Positions 1-9,134 are shown, numbered from the stretch's first letter. The stretch: DNA of 64,000 nucleotides from Nocardioides alpinus (GCF_900112035.1 NZ_FOKC01000005.1:186001-250000), one strand, 5' to 3'. Made by a program: numbers and translations. Notes: generated from the sequence alone by a model not told the origin.

Positions 1-237
1 CTCGCTGGCTTGGGTCTGATTACCGTCACGAAGAAGGGGCGCGCACTGGTGATGAACTTGACCGTGTCGGGCGCGGCGGTCGCTGCCGACCTTGCCAACC
101 ACGAGGACTGGTCACAGGTCGACCTCCGAGCATCGTTTCTACACAGGCATTTCGACGTGACCGGGTCACGGCTGAAGAAGCTGATCTACACGAAGCTTCC
201 CGAGGTCGTCGACCGCCCAATTCGGACAACGATCTAG
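1..237 (+). CDS. C-terminal fragment of an ABC-3C middle-component-like protein (truncated by window edge)
   Basis: The frame is open to the left edge, so only the last 78 codons are visible; a TTG at 10 is not a convincing start because coding continues upstream. The fragment starts with a short beta-hairpin-like stretch (GLITVTKKGRAL), continues with a helical segment and ends in LKKLIYTKLPEV. From memory, wHTH-containing middle components of ABC-three-component conflict systems end in similar LK-x-IY-x-x-FPE patterns. The stop lies 8 bp before the ATPase gene, so the two are probably one operon. Family assignment is inference; the linkage to a Rad50-like ATPase is seen directly. A third component, the effector, would be expected left of the window. 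Third positions are richer in A/T than in the genes further right. Confidence 0.5.
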   Translation, partial: LAGLGLITVTKKGRALVMNLTVSGAAVAADLANHEDWSQVDLRASFLHRHFDVTGSRLKKLIYTKLPEVVDRPIRTTI

Positions 238-245
238 GAACGATC

Positions 246-2186
246 ATGGGTAAGCGTTTGATCATCGAGAGCCTCGAGGTTCGTACGGCCACTCACGGCA
301 AGACCTACGAGTTTCGAACCGGCGTCAACGCCGTTACCGGTCCCGTCGGGGCGGGCAAGAGTTCAATGCTCGAGCTTCTCAAGTACGGGCTCGGTGGCTC
401 CGCGAAGCTCATGCCCGCCGTTCGAGACAACGTGCGCGTCATCAAAGTCAAGTTTCGAGCGGGCGCCGAGCACTGGGAGTTCACTCGAGAGCTGAGATCC
501 AACGTCGTCCACGTCACCGACCTCACGACCCAAGAATCCCTCGGTCTATGGGCCACAACCAACCGCCAGAACGTGCGGAAGGTCGGGCCTGTGCTCCTCG
601 AGTCGTTGGGCCTGCCCTCAGATTGGCGTATCCCCAAGAGCCGCAAGAAGCCAACAGACGAGACAGTGCCTGTGAGTTTCTGGGACGTGCATAAGTATCT
701 CTACCTCGATCAAAACCGGATCGATACGAACGTGATTGGGCACAGCGACGCGAACCTAAACAACAAGCGCATCGCCGTCTTCGAGCTCATCTACGGCCTA
801 GCGAACGAGCGCACTGTGGAGCTGCTCACAGAACGAGGAAGACGGCGCGGGGAGGCATCCGCGCTGCGCAAAAGCGCCGGAGCAATCGCCGGGTTCATGA
901 ACGACCTAGGTGACCCTGACCAGGCCGAGCTCGCCGCCCGAAAGGCGGGACTTCGCAATGAGCTAGAGCGCAGTCAACAGGCACTGGCCGAAGCCCGAAC
1001 GGCCGCTCAAGGTGGGCTGGTGAGCGCCGAATCACTCAATGTCCTAGGCGCAGCACGCGCGCGTCTGGACGACCTGCTTGCTCAACGCGACGCGCTCAGG
1101 GCGTCCGTTGAAGAGGCCCGAAGCGTACGCGCTCAGCTGACCCTCGACGAACAGCGAATCAAGCGAACCGACGCGGCGAGCATGAGTCTTTCCGGCCTCG
1201 ACTTCGTTCAGTGCCCTCGCTGCCTGCAGAGCCTGCCTGATGACCGTTTCGACGAGAGCCATTGCCACCTCTGCGGGCAACCACAGCCATCCGAGGACGT
1301 CGCGAAGCCTGCTGCGTCCCTATTGAAGGTTGTCCGAGAGCAGCGGCGCGAAACCGAGATGCTCGCTCAGGAAGACGAGGGCACGATCGAGGCGCTCAGC
1401 GCTCAAATTGAGCTCGCAGAACTTGCCGTGCTCGCTCAACTGCGAGAGGCATCCAGCACCGATGATGCGCGTCCAGTGCCTTTCATCGGCAACCTGGAAC
1501 AAGCCGTCGGGCAGGTGGCGCAAGCCGAAGCAGCGATCCAACGTCTTGAAGATGTTGAAGCACGCTGGGCGATGCAGACCGGCCTACACAAGGAAGCAGA
1601 TGACCTCGATGTCCTCGCCCGCGGAATGGCAGTCGAAGAAGCTCGAATCAGACTCGAACTGAGCGAGAACACTACATTCCTCGACGAACTCTCCGCACTG
1701 TTCAACGAGATCCTTCACGATCTACGGCTTCCGTGGCTCGGTGAAGATCGTCATGGTCACGTCGATCCCACCAACTACTTGCCGATCGTGGACGGCGAGT
1801 CCTTCGACAACCTCGCCGTTGGAGGAGGTCGCAAGACCATCGTGAATCTTGCCTACCACCTCGCGAACTTGTACATGTCCCTCTCTGAAGGCGACGACAT
1901 GCTGCTTCCCACACTCCTCATGGTCGACAGCCCTAGGAAGAATGTCGGCGACGGGTCCTTGGACAAGGCCGTCGTAGAGTCCATTTACGCACGTCTCCGG
2001 ACTCTTCAGACCGCTTCCGGCAACCGGTTCCAAATCATCTTCGCCGACAATGACATGCCTGCCGACGCTTCCAACTGGGTCTCCGAGCACATCGTCCTTG
2101 ACTATGAAAACCCCCTTGTCCCGGGAGTGACTCATCGCGGCGAGGAGGAGTCAAACAACCCGCAGGATGCCGAAGAACTCGACTGA
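246..2186 (+). CDS. Rad50/SMC-like ATPase with zinc hook, ABC-3C conflict-system type
   Basis: This 646-residue protein has the layout of an SMC/Rad50 ATPase. Walker A is GPVGAGKSS (32-40). Predicted coiled coil spans about 190-310 and 350-480. A four-cysteine zinc-hook-like site has C323/C326 and C340/C343. A divergent ABC signature (LAVGGGRK, about 523-530) and Walker B LLMVDSPRK (558-566) follow. The catalytic glutamate usual after Walker B aspartate is replaced by serine, a pattern seen in conflict-system ATPases rather than housekeeping RecN/SbcC. The ATG follows AGGAA. The gene begins 8 bp after the upstream stop, so the two are likely coupled. It probably senses invading or damaged nucleic acid and licenses a toxic effector; that role is inferred from the family. 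Base composition is less GC-biased than the rest of the window, consistent with transfer. Confidence 0.75.
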   Translation: MGKRLIIESLEVRTATHGKTYEFRTGVNAVTGPVGAGKSSMLELLKYGLGGSAKLMPAVRDNVRVIKVKFRAGAEHWEFTRELRSNVVHVTDLTTQESLGLWATTNRQNVRKVGPVLLESLGLPSDWRIPKSRKKPTDETVPVSFWDVHKYLYLDQNRIDTNVIGHSDANLNNKRIAVFELIYGLANERTVELLTERGRRRGEASALRKSAGAIAGFMNDLGDPDQAELAARKAGLRNELERSQQALAEARTAAQGGLVSAESLNVLGAARARLDDLLAQRDALRASVEEARSVRAQLTLDEQRIKRTDAASMSLSGLDFVQCPRCLQSLPDDRFDESHCHLCGQPQPSEDVAKPAASLLKVVREQRRETEMLAQEDEGTIEALSAQIELAELAVLAQLREASSTDDARPVPFIGNLEQAVGQVAQAEAAIQRLEDVEARWAMQTGLHKEADDLDVLARGMAVEEARIRLELSENTTFLDELSALFNEILHDLRLPWLGEDRHGHVDPTNYLPIVDGESFDNLAVGGGRKTIVNLAYHLANLYMSLSEGDDMLLPTLLMVDSPRKNVGDGSLDKAVVESIYARLRTLQTASGNRFQIIFADNDMPADASNWVSEHIVLDYENPLVPGVTHRGEEESNNPQDAEELD

Positions 2187-2408
2187 CGTGGCATCTCGCC
2201 ATCGCTCCAGACGCACTTCTGAGGTTGGGAGATGGGTCTCTAGGTCAGCAGTCGCGTCGACTAACCAGGCTTTCCTTTGACACGCCCTGCCCTACCGGGC
2301 TTCCAGTCCACGTTGTCATGCACGTCTATCTGGGCGGACTGAGCGTGTCATGCGCCGTCGACAGCCCTGCCCGACTTGCGCAGCCGCTACGAAGTCGTCC
2401 TACCCTGC

Positions 2409-3848
2409 TCAGCCAGCAGGCTCGTACTCCTGCGCAGTCCCGAAGTAGAGCTCGACGCCGTCCCCGATAGCTTCGGCCATGGCCGTCGCCTGTTGCTCGG
2501 TCAGCCTCGTCGTGCCGGTGTGGTCGACGAGGAACGCCTGGCCGTGCGGGGTGCGCCACAAGTGTCGCCCGGGTCCGACGACGCGAGTGGTGAGTCCGCC
2601 GTGAGTCTTGGTGCGGTGGTGGCGCCGGCGGAGGGGGCCGGAGTTGTGCGGGCCGGTCTGGCCGGGTGGCCCCGTGTCGTCGTAGGGGATCGCGTGGTCG
2701 TAGTCGACGCCGTCGCGGGTGGCGCTGCGCGGGGTGAAGGGGAAGCAGTCGCCACCGGTCTGGATCCACACGTGGTCCTTGATCACCTCGGGGTGCTCGT
2801 AGGCGTCGACTCGTCGGCGTTCACGAAGGTCGAGAACCGGGGTGACGGTGACATCGGCGTTGCCGAGGACCTCGTGGAGCTGGCGCACGTCGATAGGGCC
2901 GACGCCCTCGACTCGGGCAACGCCAACTCCAGAGCGAAGGGCTTCGTCGGTGAGGTGGACGAAGAGGCGTCCACGGCCGCGGAGCTTTGCCAGCCTGCGA
3001 GCGGGTAGGGCGCAGAGCTTGTCGATGGTGTCGGCCATGTGGTCGGCCGCCCATGCGGGCTGCTCGCGATCTGAGGTGTCCGTGTGCTCGAGGAGCAGCT
3101 TGAGCAGCTCAACCGGTCGTGCTAGCCAGCCCAGCGCGATCGAGCGGAGCTCGTCGTGGTTGTGGTCGTGCCCCATGCTCTCGCCGAGGATGTCGGCGAC
3201 GCGGTCGACCATGGCGTCGATCCAGGCAGCGTCGCCGGCGGTGACGCGGGCGATGAGGTGCCGGTAGCCAAACTCGTCGGCACGGGAGAGGCGGGCGTAG
3301 CGCTCGTGCCGCGAGCGCTCGCGCTCGGCGCGGTGGGTCTCGGGATCGGCCTCGATGACCTTGGCGCGAGCGATCTCGAGGACGGTGGACGGGGCGTGGC
3401 CGCTGATGGCCTTCGCAACGGCGCGGTCGACCCGCCCGACCTGCTCGGACAGCAGCGCGCGGGAGAGCACCGCGACCTTGCGGGCCACCCACGGTTCGCA
3501 GCGCCCGGATTCGACGACCGCCCAGGTACGGGGGAGGCGGTGGACCAGGTCGAGCCCGTCCGCAATCAGCGCACGCGTCGTGGCCGGGTGGGTCTCGCGC
3601 GCCATCGCCAGCTCGGGGATCGCGTGCTCCCGGACGGCCGGCGTGCCGTCGCCACCCGGCGTGACCATCGGGTCGCGCTTGCTACGCGGATGACCCTGAG
3701 CGACCGACCACTGGATCGCGAGCCGGAGCTCGGCGACCTCGGCCAGGCGGCGGGTGCGGAGGGCCTCGGTAGCGCTGTCCAGCAGTGCCCTCGCCGACGC
3801 CTCATCGGCCGCCTGCGGCGGCTGGTGGGGTAGGAGGGAGGTGGACAT
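2409..3848 (-). CDS. DUF222 / HNH endonuclease family protein (13E12-like)
   Basis: The 479-residue product has an N-terminal helical DUF222 region (about 15-330) and a C-terminal HNH nuclease segment. In the latter DYDHAIPY supplies the first histidine pair, an Asn-containing turn follows and RRHHRTKTHG supplies the last histidine, giving a beta-beta-alpha metal finger near 390-435. The family is highly duplicated in actinobacteria and corresponds to the 13E12 repeat proteins of mycobacteria. Its role is not firmly known; nuclease activity is inferred from the HNH motif. The ATG at 3848 is preceded by a TAGAAT -10 box and a LexA box, so it should be DNA-damage inducible. It sits beside the ATPase module but points towards it, so it is a separate unit. 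The 222-bp gap to the ATPase stop holds nothing I can name. Confidence 0.85.
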   Translation of the reverse strand: MSTSLLPHQPPQAADEASARALLDSATEALRTRRLAEVAELRLAIQWSVAQGHPRSKRDPMVTPGGDGTPAVREHAIPELAMARETHPATTRALIADGLDLVHRLPRTWAVVESGRCEPWVARKVAVLSRALLSEQVGRVDRAVAKAISGHAPSTVLEIARAKVIEADPETHRAERERSRHERYARLSRADEFGYRHLIARVTAGDAAWIDAMVDRVADILGESMGHDHNHDELRSIALGWLARPVELLKLLLEHTDTSDREQPAWAADHMADTIDKLCALPARRLAKLRGRGRLFVHLTDEALRSGVGVARVEGVGPIDVRQLHEVLGNADVTVTPVLDLRERRRVDAYEHPEVIKDHVWIQTGGDCFPFTPRSATRDGVDYDHAIPYDDTGPPGQTGPHNSGPLRRRHHRTKTHGGLTTRVVGPGRHLWRTPHGQAFLVDHTGTTRLTEQQATAMAEAIGDGVELYFGTAQEYEPAG

Positions 3849-3853
3849 GCTTC

Positions 3854-3875
3854 ATTCTATCGAACAGGTGTTCGA
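3854..3875 (-). promoter_or_regulatory. LexA (SOS) box with adjoining -10 for the HNH gene
   Basis: The palindrome TCGAAC-aggt-GTTCGA (3860-3875) matches exactly the actinobacterial LexA consensus TCGAAC-N4-GTTCGA. On the minus strand it is followed directly by TAGAAT (3859-3854), a good -10 hexamer, only a few bases before the ATG of the HNH gene. LexA bound here would occlude RNA polymerase. Mycobacterial 13E12 genes are also known to carry SOS boxes. Confidence 0.85.
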
Positions 3876-3915
3876 ACCACAAGAGGTTTGAAGCAGTGGG
3901 GGACAATGAATGAAC

Positions 3916-3958
3916 GCAGTACCGCCCGGGCCCCAACGGGACCCGGGCGGCGTACTGC
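3916..3958. terminator. Strong hairpin terminator after the GH43 gene
   Basis: Near-perfect inverted repeat: GCAGTAC and CGCCCGGG arms pair across a short AACG-containing loop, with one bulge. It begins 5 bp past the stop codon of the large GH43 gene on the minus strand and lies between that gene and the HNH promoter. A weakly T-rich stretch follows on the minus strand. Confidence 0.75.
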
Positions 3959-3963
3959 ATCTG

Positions 3964-6900
3964 TCAGCGCTTGACGCGCACCTTCTTCTTCTCGGAGCTC
4001 GCGGCCACCGAGTCGGACCCGGCGTACGAGACCTTGACCGTGTGCTTCCCGGCCTTGAGTGCCAGGCGGAGCACAGCCTTGCCGTCGTCGAGTCGGACCT
4101 TGCGGACCTTGCCGTCCACCTTGACCACGACCTGGCCAGTGGCGCCGACCGACGCTGGGAGCGTCGAGACGAGCACGGTCAGCTTGGTGGACTTCATCCG
4201 GAGCTTGACCTTCGACTTCGCCTTCGCGACCGGTGACGTCTCCGCCGACTTGGCCACACCGGCCGGGCCACCGGCTCGGGTCGCGGTGACCTGCACCGAG
4301 ATCCGCGCGCCCACGTCGTCCGCGCCCAGCACCAGCTTCGTCGACGCTGCGCCGGCGATCGGCACTCCGTCGCGCAGCCACTGGTAGGCGTACGTCAGGT
4401 TGCCCTGGTCCCAGCCGCCCGGGGTGGCGGTGAGGGTCCGGCCGACCGTCGCGTTGCCCGCGGCGACCGGGAGAGCGACCGAGACGGGCGCGGCCGGGGC
4501 GGGACTCGGCACCGCGGCCACGGAGAGCGAGCTCGCCGCGGACCCGTTGCCGGCCACGTCAGCCGCGCGGACGTCGACCGTGTGGGCAAGACCGTCGAGC
4601 TGCACCGGTCCCGTCCACGCGAGCCACGGACCACCGTCGAGGCGGTACTCCCGCACCGCGACACCCGAGGCGTCGTCCGTCGCCGACACCGTCAGCTCCC
4701 GGCTGGAAGAGACGCTGCCGGAGGCCACCGGCGGGGCCGTGTCGACCTTCACCGACTGCGTCCAGACCTCGCTCCACTGGCCGTTGGCCGAGCGGGCGCG
4801 CCAGGCGACGTCGTACGAGCCGGCGGGCAGCGCCACCGGAGCGTCGTACGCCGTCCACGAGCCGTCACCGATGCGGATCTGTCGCGTACCCGATCCCGAG
4901 AGCGTCAGCGCGGCGTCCGCGCCATACCAACCCTCGGCACCCGCGTCGGAGACCGCAGCCGTGACCGGGCCGCCGGTGTAGGCCAACCCGTCCACGGACG
5001 ACAGCGTCGGCACGACCTTCTCGATCAGCCCGTCCGGCCCGAAGGTGAGGCGGTCGATCGTGGTCTCCCGGTGCGTCCCGTCACCGCCGGGGATGGCGAA
5101 GCGGTGGTAGGCGATGTACCACTCGTCGGTGCCCGGCACCTGCACGATCGAGCTGTGGCCCGTGCCGAGGATGCCCTGCGAGACGTCCTTCTCCAGGATC
5201 ACGCCACGGTAGGTCCACGGCCCGGTGGGGCTGGTGCCGGTGGCGTAGCCGACGCGGTAGTTCGGCGAACCGGTGTCGTCGATCGCGTAGGTCAGGTGGT
5301 AGATCCCGTCGCGGTAGTTCATGAACGAACCCTCGCGATAGCTGGTCAGCCCCGACATCGCCGAGATGGTGCCCGGCTCGAGCGAGACCATGTCGTCGGC
5401 GAGCTCGGCCATGACCGGCGCGCCGTTGCCCCAGTAGAGGTAGTACTTCCCTGACACCGGGTCGCGGAAGGCCGCGGGGTCGATCGCCTGGCCGGAGGTG
5501 ACGGCCTCGTTGTTGAGGATCATCGCCTGCGGCTGCGCCGTGAACGGGCCCGTCGGGCTGTCCGCGACCGCGACACCGATCGTCTTGCGGTTGAGCGAGG
5601 CGTTGTGGCCGGAGAAGTAGAAGTAGTACTTCCCGCCCCGCTCGATGATCGTCGGCGCCCACGCGTTGCCGGTGGCCCACGGCACGTTGCCGTTCGCGCC
5701 GTCGAGGGTCAGGAACGGCTCCTCCGAGCGCGTCCAGGTCTCCAGGTCGGGGGAGCTCCAGACATAGAAGTCCTTGCCGCCCCAGCCCGGAGTGCCGTCG
5801 GTCGTCGCGTAGATGTAGTAGGTCCCGTCGAACTCCGCGATGTTGGGGTCGGCGTAGAGACCCGGCAGCACCGGCGAGCGCATCTCGACGGCCTTAACCG
5901 TCCACACCCGGCTGGCCGAGCCGTTCGTGACGGTCAGCGCGACCGGCGAGGTGTAGTCGGCCGGACCGTCGGGCGAGACCGTGGCGCCGGAGACGACGGC
6001 GTACGCCGGGTCGAGGGTCGTCAGGTCCGTGCCCGGCTCCACCGGCAGCAGGACGGTGCCCGCGGTCGCGTCGATCAGGGCCGGCACCTTGAGCGAGTCG
6101 AGCTCGACACCGAGGACGTCGGTCGGCGCGGCAGCCATCTCGGCCACCTCGGCTCCCGAGAGCGCCCGCGAGTAGATGCGGAAGTCCTGCACCTTGCCGC
6201 GCAGCCGGTTGTCGCCGTTGTAGGCCGAGCGGCCGATGTAGTTGGCGGTCGTGACGCCGTCACCGATGTCGCCGGGGCGGCGGGTCACGTTGGCGTTGCG
6301 GGCCACCTGGCGGCCGTCGAGGTAGAGCGTCGAGACGCCATCGGCCAACGTGTACGTCACCGTCTTCCACGCGCCTCGGGCGAGCGCCGAACCGGACGTC
6401 ATGCCCTGCTCGGTCGTCCAGTTCCCCGACGCGATCGCGGCCCGGTAGGTGCTGTTGCCGGTGGCGAAGAGGTAGCCGTTGCCGACCCCGTCGGTGCCGG
6501 TGTTGCCCAGGTTCCAGAGGAAGTAGTTGCCGGACTGGGCCGGGTCGACCCAGACCCTGCTCGACACGGTGATGTCGTCGAGGCCGCTCATCATGTTGTC
6601 GGGCAGCTTCACGTGACCGGTCGCGCCGCCCAGCGTCAGGGCACCGTCGGCGAAGGTCGCGTCGCCGGTCACCGTGCCGTCGTACCCGTGTCCGCTGATG
6701 TCCTCGGCGTCGCCGGTCAGGGGCAGGTGGGCGACGAGGCCGTCCTCGGTGCTCTGCACCGGGGGCGGGGGAGCCGGGAGGTCGGCGCGCAGGGCGTCGA
6801 GCTCGGCCTGGGTCACCGGCAGCACCGTGCCGTGACGCGGGCTGGCCGGCAGCTTGTAGTCGGCCGGCACCTTCCAGTCGGGCGCCTCGAGGTCGTCGGT

Positions 6901-9039
6901 GGTCAGCGGGATGTAGCCGCGGCCGCCGTACTCGTCGACGAAGAGGTAGTACTGACCGCCCGAGGTGTCACCGGGGTTGCGCTTGAAGACGGTCGGACCC
7001 TCCACGGCCGATGTGCCGGCGTCGCGGCCGATGCAGCCGTCCTGGAAGGCCCACGCCTTGGCGCCGACGAGGTCGGGCTCGGTGAGGCTGTCGTTCTTCT
7101 CCTGGATGATGTCGGAGCAGCCGGTGCTGCCGGCGCCCTCGTCCTTGGTGAAGCGGTAGTAGGTGTCGCCCTCCTTGATCACGGTCGAGTCGATGCGGGA
7201 GGTGCCGATGTCCTGCCAGACCTTGGCCTCGCTGAAGGTCACGAAGTCGCGCGTCGTGGCATAGAGCATCCGGTTGTAGGTGCCGCCGGTGTGGCCGGGG
7301 TCGTCGTCGGCGTAGATCTTCGACGCCCAGAACACGACGTACTGCTGCAGGTCCTCGTCCCAGTAGGCCTCCGGCGCCCAGGTGTTGCCCGCGGTCGGTG
7401 GGGACACCTGCACGTGGCGCTGCTCGGACCAGTTCTTGAGGTCGGTGGACTCCCAGATCTCGAGGTAGCGGCTGCCCTGGCGCTGCGCGCGGTCCCAGTC
7501 GCCGTTGCGGCCGATCGAGAGGTCGGTGGCGATCAGGAAGAAGCGGTCGCCCTCGGGGGAGCGGATGAGGAACGGGTCGCGCAGGCCAAGCTCGCCGTAC
7601 GTCGACTCGAGCACCGGCTGGCCGCCGTTGAGCTCGTCCCAGCGCAGCGCGTTGTTGCCTCGGCTGGCGGCGAAGTAGATCTTCTCGCCGGCGATCGAGT
7701 TGTTGGTGAAGTAGCTGAACGCATAGCCGGCGTACGGCGCCGGGGCGGGCGCCTGCCGCACGGTGAGCGGGAACGCCCGGGTGGCGGTGGCGCCGCCGAC
7801 GGTGACGGTCGCGGTCAGGGTGACGCTCGCGTCGCCGGAGCCGGGGGCCGGACGGTCGACGATGCCGTCGGGCGCCACGATCGCCGGTGCCGAGGAGGCC
7901 CAGGTGACGGTCGAGTCGTAGGTGCTCGTGGTCGGCAGCGTCAGGTGGCCGCGTACGTCGTCGGGGTGCACGAGGGCGAGCGCGGCGGCGGCCGCGTCGG
8001 CCTTGGACTGGTCGCCCTCGTCGGGCAGGACTGTCGCGTCGAACGTCTTCGTCGAGGTCCCGGGACCGCGGGTCAGCGTGGCGGTCAGGGTGACCTGCTC
8101 GGGGTCGGCGCCGGCGCCGGGCCGGGTGACGACACCGGTGCCGCTGATCCTGGCCGGAGCGCTCGACGCCCAGCTGATCGCGGAGCCGAAGGAGCCGGTG
8201 GTCGGCAGCGTGAGGTTGGCGGTCACGCCCGACAGGTCACCGAGGCTGAGCGCGTCGGTGTCGGACGCGAGCCGGTTGGCGTCGGTGAGCGAGATGTCGG
8301 CGACCTCGGAGGGCGTCAGCGCCCGGTTGTAGATCCGGAAGTTCCTGACCTTGCCCTTGAGGGAGTTGTCGGCGGCGTAGTTGGACTCTCCGAGCACGTT
8401 GTTGGTCGTGGTGCCGTTGCCGATCGCGCTCGGCAGGACAGTCACGTTGGTGTTCTGCCCGACCTGCACGCCGTCCTCGTAGAGCGTGCCGGTGGTCCCG
8501 GTCTGCGTGTAGGTGACCGTCTTCCAGACGCCGCGGGCCAGGGCGCGGGCGGGGGAGGGTGCGGTGTTCTTCTCGTTGTTCCACCACGTGTTGGTGATGC
8601 TCGCGCGGAAGGTGTTGCCCGACGCCATCAGGTAGCCCGAGCCCGAGGCGGGGCTGCCCACGGCCGGGTTGCCGAGGCCCCAGATGAAGTAGTTGCCCGC
8701 CTGGCTCGGCTCGATGAAGACGTCGCTCGACACCGTGACGGAGGACAGCCCGGCCAGGACGTTGTTCGGCAGCTTCACGTGGTCGTCGACGCCGTCGAGG
8801 GCGAGCCCGTTGGACCCGGTCCAGGTGCCACCACCGGCCAGGGTGCCGTTGCGGCCGTTGCCGGAGGTGTCCTCGACGACGGTGCCGGACTGCTGGGTCA
8901 GGTCGTAGCGCAGCAGGAGGCCGTCGGTGACGTCGGCCGCGGACGCGGCGGGGGTGAGAGGCGCCAGGAGCGCGAGGGGTGACGCCAGGAGGACGATCAC
9001 CGCGCCTCGTGCCGTGCGCCGGGCGAGTCGTGTGGACAA
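3964..9039 (-). CDS. Secreted multidomain glycosidase with two GH43 catalytic domains
   Basis: The 1691-residue exoenzyme probably acts on arabinan or arabinoxylan outside the cell. The chosen start is TTG at 9039 because GGAGG lies 6 bases upstream and a signal peptide follows at once (basic STRLARR, hydrophobic VIVLLASPLALL, AxA cut near 38); upstream in-frame starts would translate the operator. Order: LamG-like beta-sandwich (about 45-245), two Ig-like repeats (250-430), first GH43 (435-755; base D488 in LRDPF, acid E680 in VEGP), second LamG (765-970), second GH43 (1055-1345; base D1064 in ADPN, acid E1236 in REGSF), then Ig-like domains to the end. No LPXTG or SLH anchor is visible. The first GH43 resembles the one encoded at 13873. 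It is divergent from the GH51 gene and shares its LacI-type control. Exact substrate specificity cannot be read from sequence alone. Confidence 0.88.
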   Translation of the reverse strand: MSTRLARRTARGAVIVLLASPLALLAPLTPAASAADVTDGLLLRYDLTQQSGTVVEDTSGNGRNGTLAGGGTWTGSNGLALDGVDDHVKLPNNVLAGLSSVTVSSDVFIEPSQAGNYFIWGLGNPAVGSPASGSGYLMASGNTFRASITNTWWNNEKNTAPSPARALARGVWKTVTYTQTGTTGTLYEDGVQVGQNTNVTVLPSAIGNGTTTNNVLGESNYAADNSLKGKVRNFRIYNRALTPSEVADISLTDANRLASDTDALSLGDLSGVTANLTLPTTGSFGSAISWASSAPARISGTGVVTRPGAGADPEQVTLTATLTRGPGTSTKTFDATVLPDEGDQSKADAAAAALALVHPDDVRGHLTLPTTSTYDSTVTWASSAPAIVAPDGIVDRPAPGSGDASVTLTATVTVGGATATRAFPLTVRQAPAPAPYAGYAFSYFTNNSIAGEKIYFAASRGNNALRWDELNGGQPVLESTYGELGLRDPFLIRSPEGDRFFLIATDLSIGRNGDWDRAQRQGSRYLEIWESTDLKNWSEQRHVQVSPPTAGNTWAPEAYWDEDLQQYVVFWASKIYADDDPGHTGGTYNRMLYATTRDFVTFSEAKVWQDIGTSRIDSTVIKEGDTYYRFTKDEGAGSTGCSDIIQEKNDSLTEPDLVGAKAWAFQDGCIGRDAGTSAVEGPTVFKRNPGDTSGGQYYLFVDEYGGRGYIPLTTDDLEAPDWKVPADYKLPASPRHGTVLPVTQAELDALRADLPAPPPPVQSTEDGLVAHLPLTGDAEDISGHGYDGTVTGDATFADGALTLGGATGHVKLPDNMMSGLDDITVSSRVWVDPAQSGNYFLWNLGNTGTDGVGNGYLFATGNSTYRAAIASGNWTTEQGMTSGSALARGAWKTVTYTLADGVSTLYLDGRQVARNANVTRRPGDIGDGVTTANYIGRSAYNGDNRLRGKVQDFRIYSRALSGAEVAEMAAAPTDVLGVELDSLKVPALIDATAGTVLLPVEPGTDLTTLDPAYAVVSGATVSPDGPADYTSPVALTVTNGSASRVWTVKAVEMRSPVLPGLYADPNIAEFDGTYYIYATTDGTPGWGGKDFYVWSSPDLETWTRSEEPFLTLDGANGNVPWATGNAWAPTIIERGGKYYFYFSGHNASLNRKTIGVAVADSPTGPFTAQPQAMILNNEAVTSGQAIDPAAFRDPVSGKYYLYWGNGAPVMAELADDMVSLEPGTISAMSGLTSYREGSFMNYRDGIYHLTYAIDDTGSPNYRVGYATGTSPTGPWTYRGVILEKDVSQGILGTGHSSIVQVPGTDEWYIAYHRFAIPGGDGTHRETTIDRLTFGPDGLIEKVVPTLSSVDGLAYTGGPVTAAVSDAGAEGWYGADAALTLSGSGTRQIRIGDGSWTAYDAPVALPAGSYDVAWRARSANGQWSEVWTQSVKVDTAPPVASGSVSSSRELTVSATDDASGVAVREYRLDGGPWLAWTGPVQLDGLAHTVDVRAADVAGNGSAASSLSVAAVPSPAPAAPVSVALPVAAGNATVGRTLTATPGGWDQGNLTYAYQWLRDGVPIAGAASTKLVLGADDVGARISVQVTATRAGGPAGVAKSAETSPVAKAKSKVKLRMKSTKLTVLVSTLPASVGATGQVVVKVDGKVRKVRLDDGKAVLRLALKAGKHTVKVSYAGSDSVAASSEKKKVRVKR

Positions 9040-9056
9040 CGGGGACCTCCGAAGGA

Positions 9057-9070
9057 TGTGAGCGCTAACA
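9057..9070. promoter_or_regulatory. LacI-family operator O1
   Basis: TGTGAGCGCTAACA is a palindrome centred on the CG typical of LacI/GalR operators, with one mismatch. It lies between the predicted leftward -10 and the ribosome-binding site of the dual GH43 gene, where a bound repressor would block transcript start or early elongation. No lacI-type gene is present in this window. Confidence 0.8.
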
Positions 9071-9076
9071 AACGGA

Positions 9077-9105
9077 GTGTGACTGCGGTCACGGCGTTTC
9101 GTCAA
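9077..9105 (-). promoter_or_regulatory. Predicted promoter for the dual GH43 gene
   Basis: On the minus strand TTGACG (9105-9100) and TCACAC (9082-9077) are separated by 17 bases, a good sigma-A-like -35 and a weak -10. Operator O1 starts about 7 bases downstream, at the expected transcript start. Confidence 0.55.
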
Positions 9106-9111
9106 TGGGCG

Positions 9112-9125
9112 TTTCCAATTGGAAA
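9112..9125. promoter_or_regulatory. Palindrome TTTCCAATTGGAAA between the divergent promoters
   Basis: A perfect 14-bp palindrome sits midway between the two TTGACG boxes in an AT-rich patch of an otherwise GC-rich region. It is unlike the flanking LacI operators, so it may bind a second regulator acting on both promoters. Function is inferred only from position and symmetry. Confidence 0.45.
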
Positions 9126-9134
9126 AATGAGGCC

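Noticed and set aside
2225..2470. Small open frame between the ATPase and HNH genes
   Set aside because: Product is Arg/Pro/Ser-rich without motif, it has no ribosome site and it overlaps the 3' end of the HNH gene on the other strand.
5605..8982. Long open frame antisense to the dual GH43 gene
   Set aside because: Product is low-complexity (Arg/Gly/Val/Asp-rich) with no domain, and the opposite strand encodes clear GH43 and LamG domains. It is a shadow of high GC.
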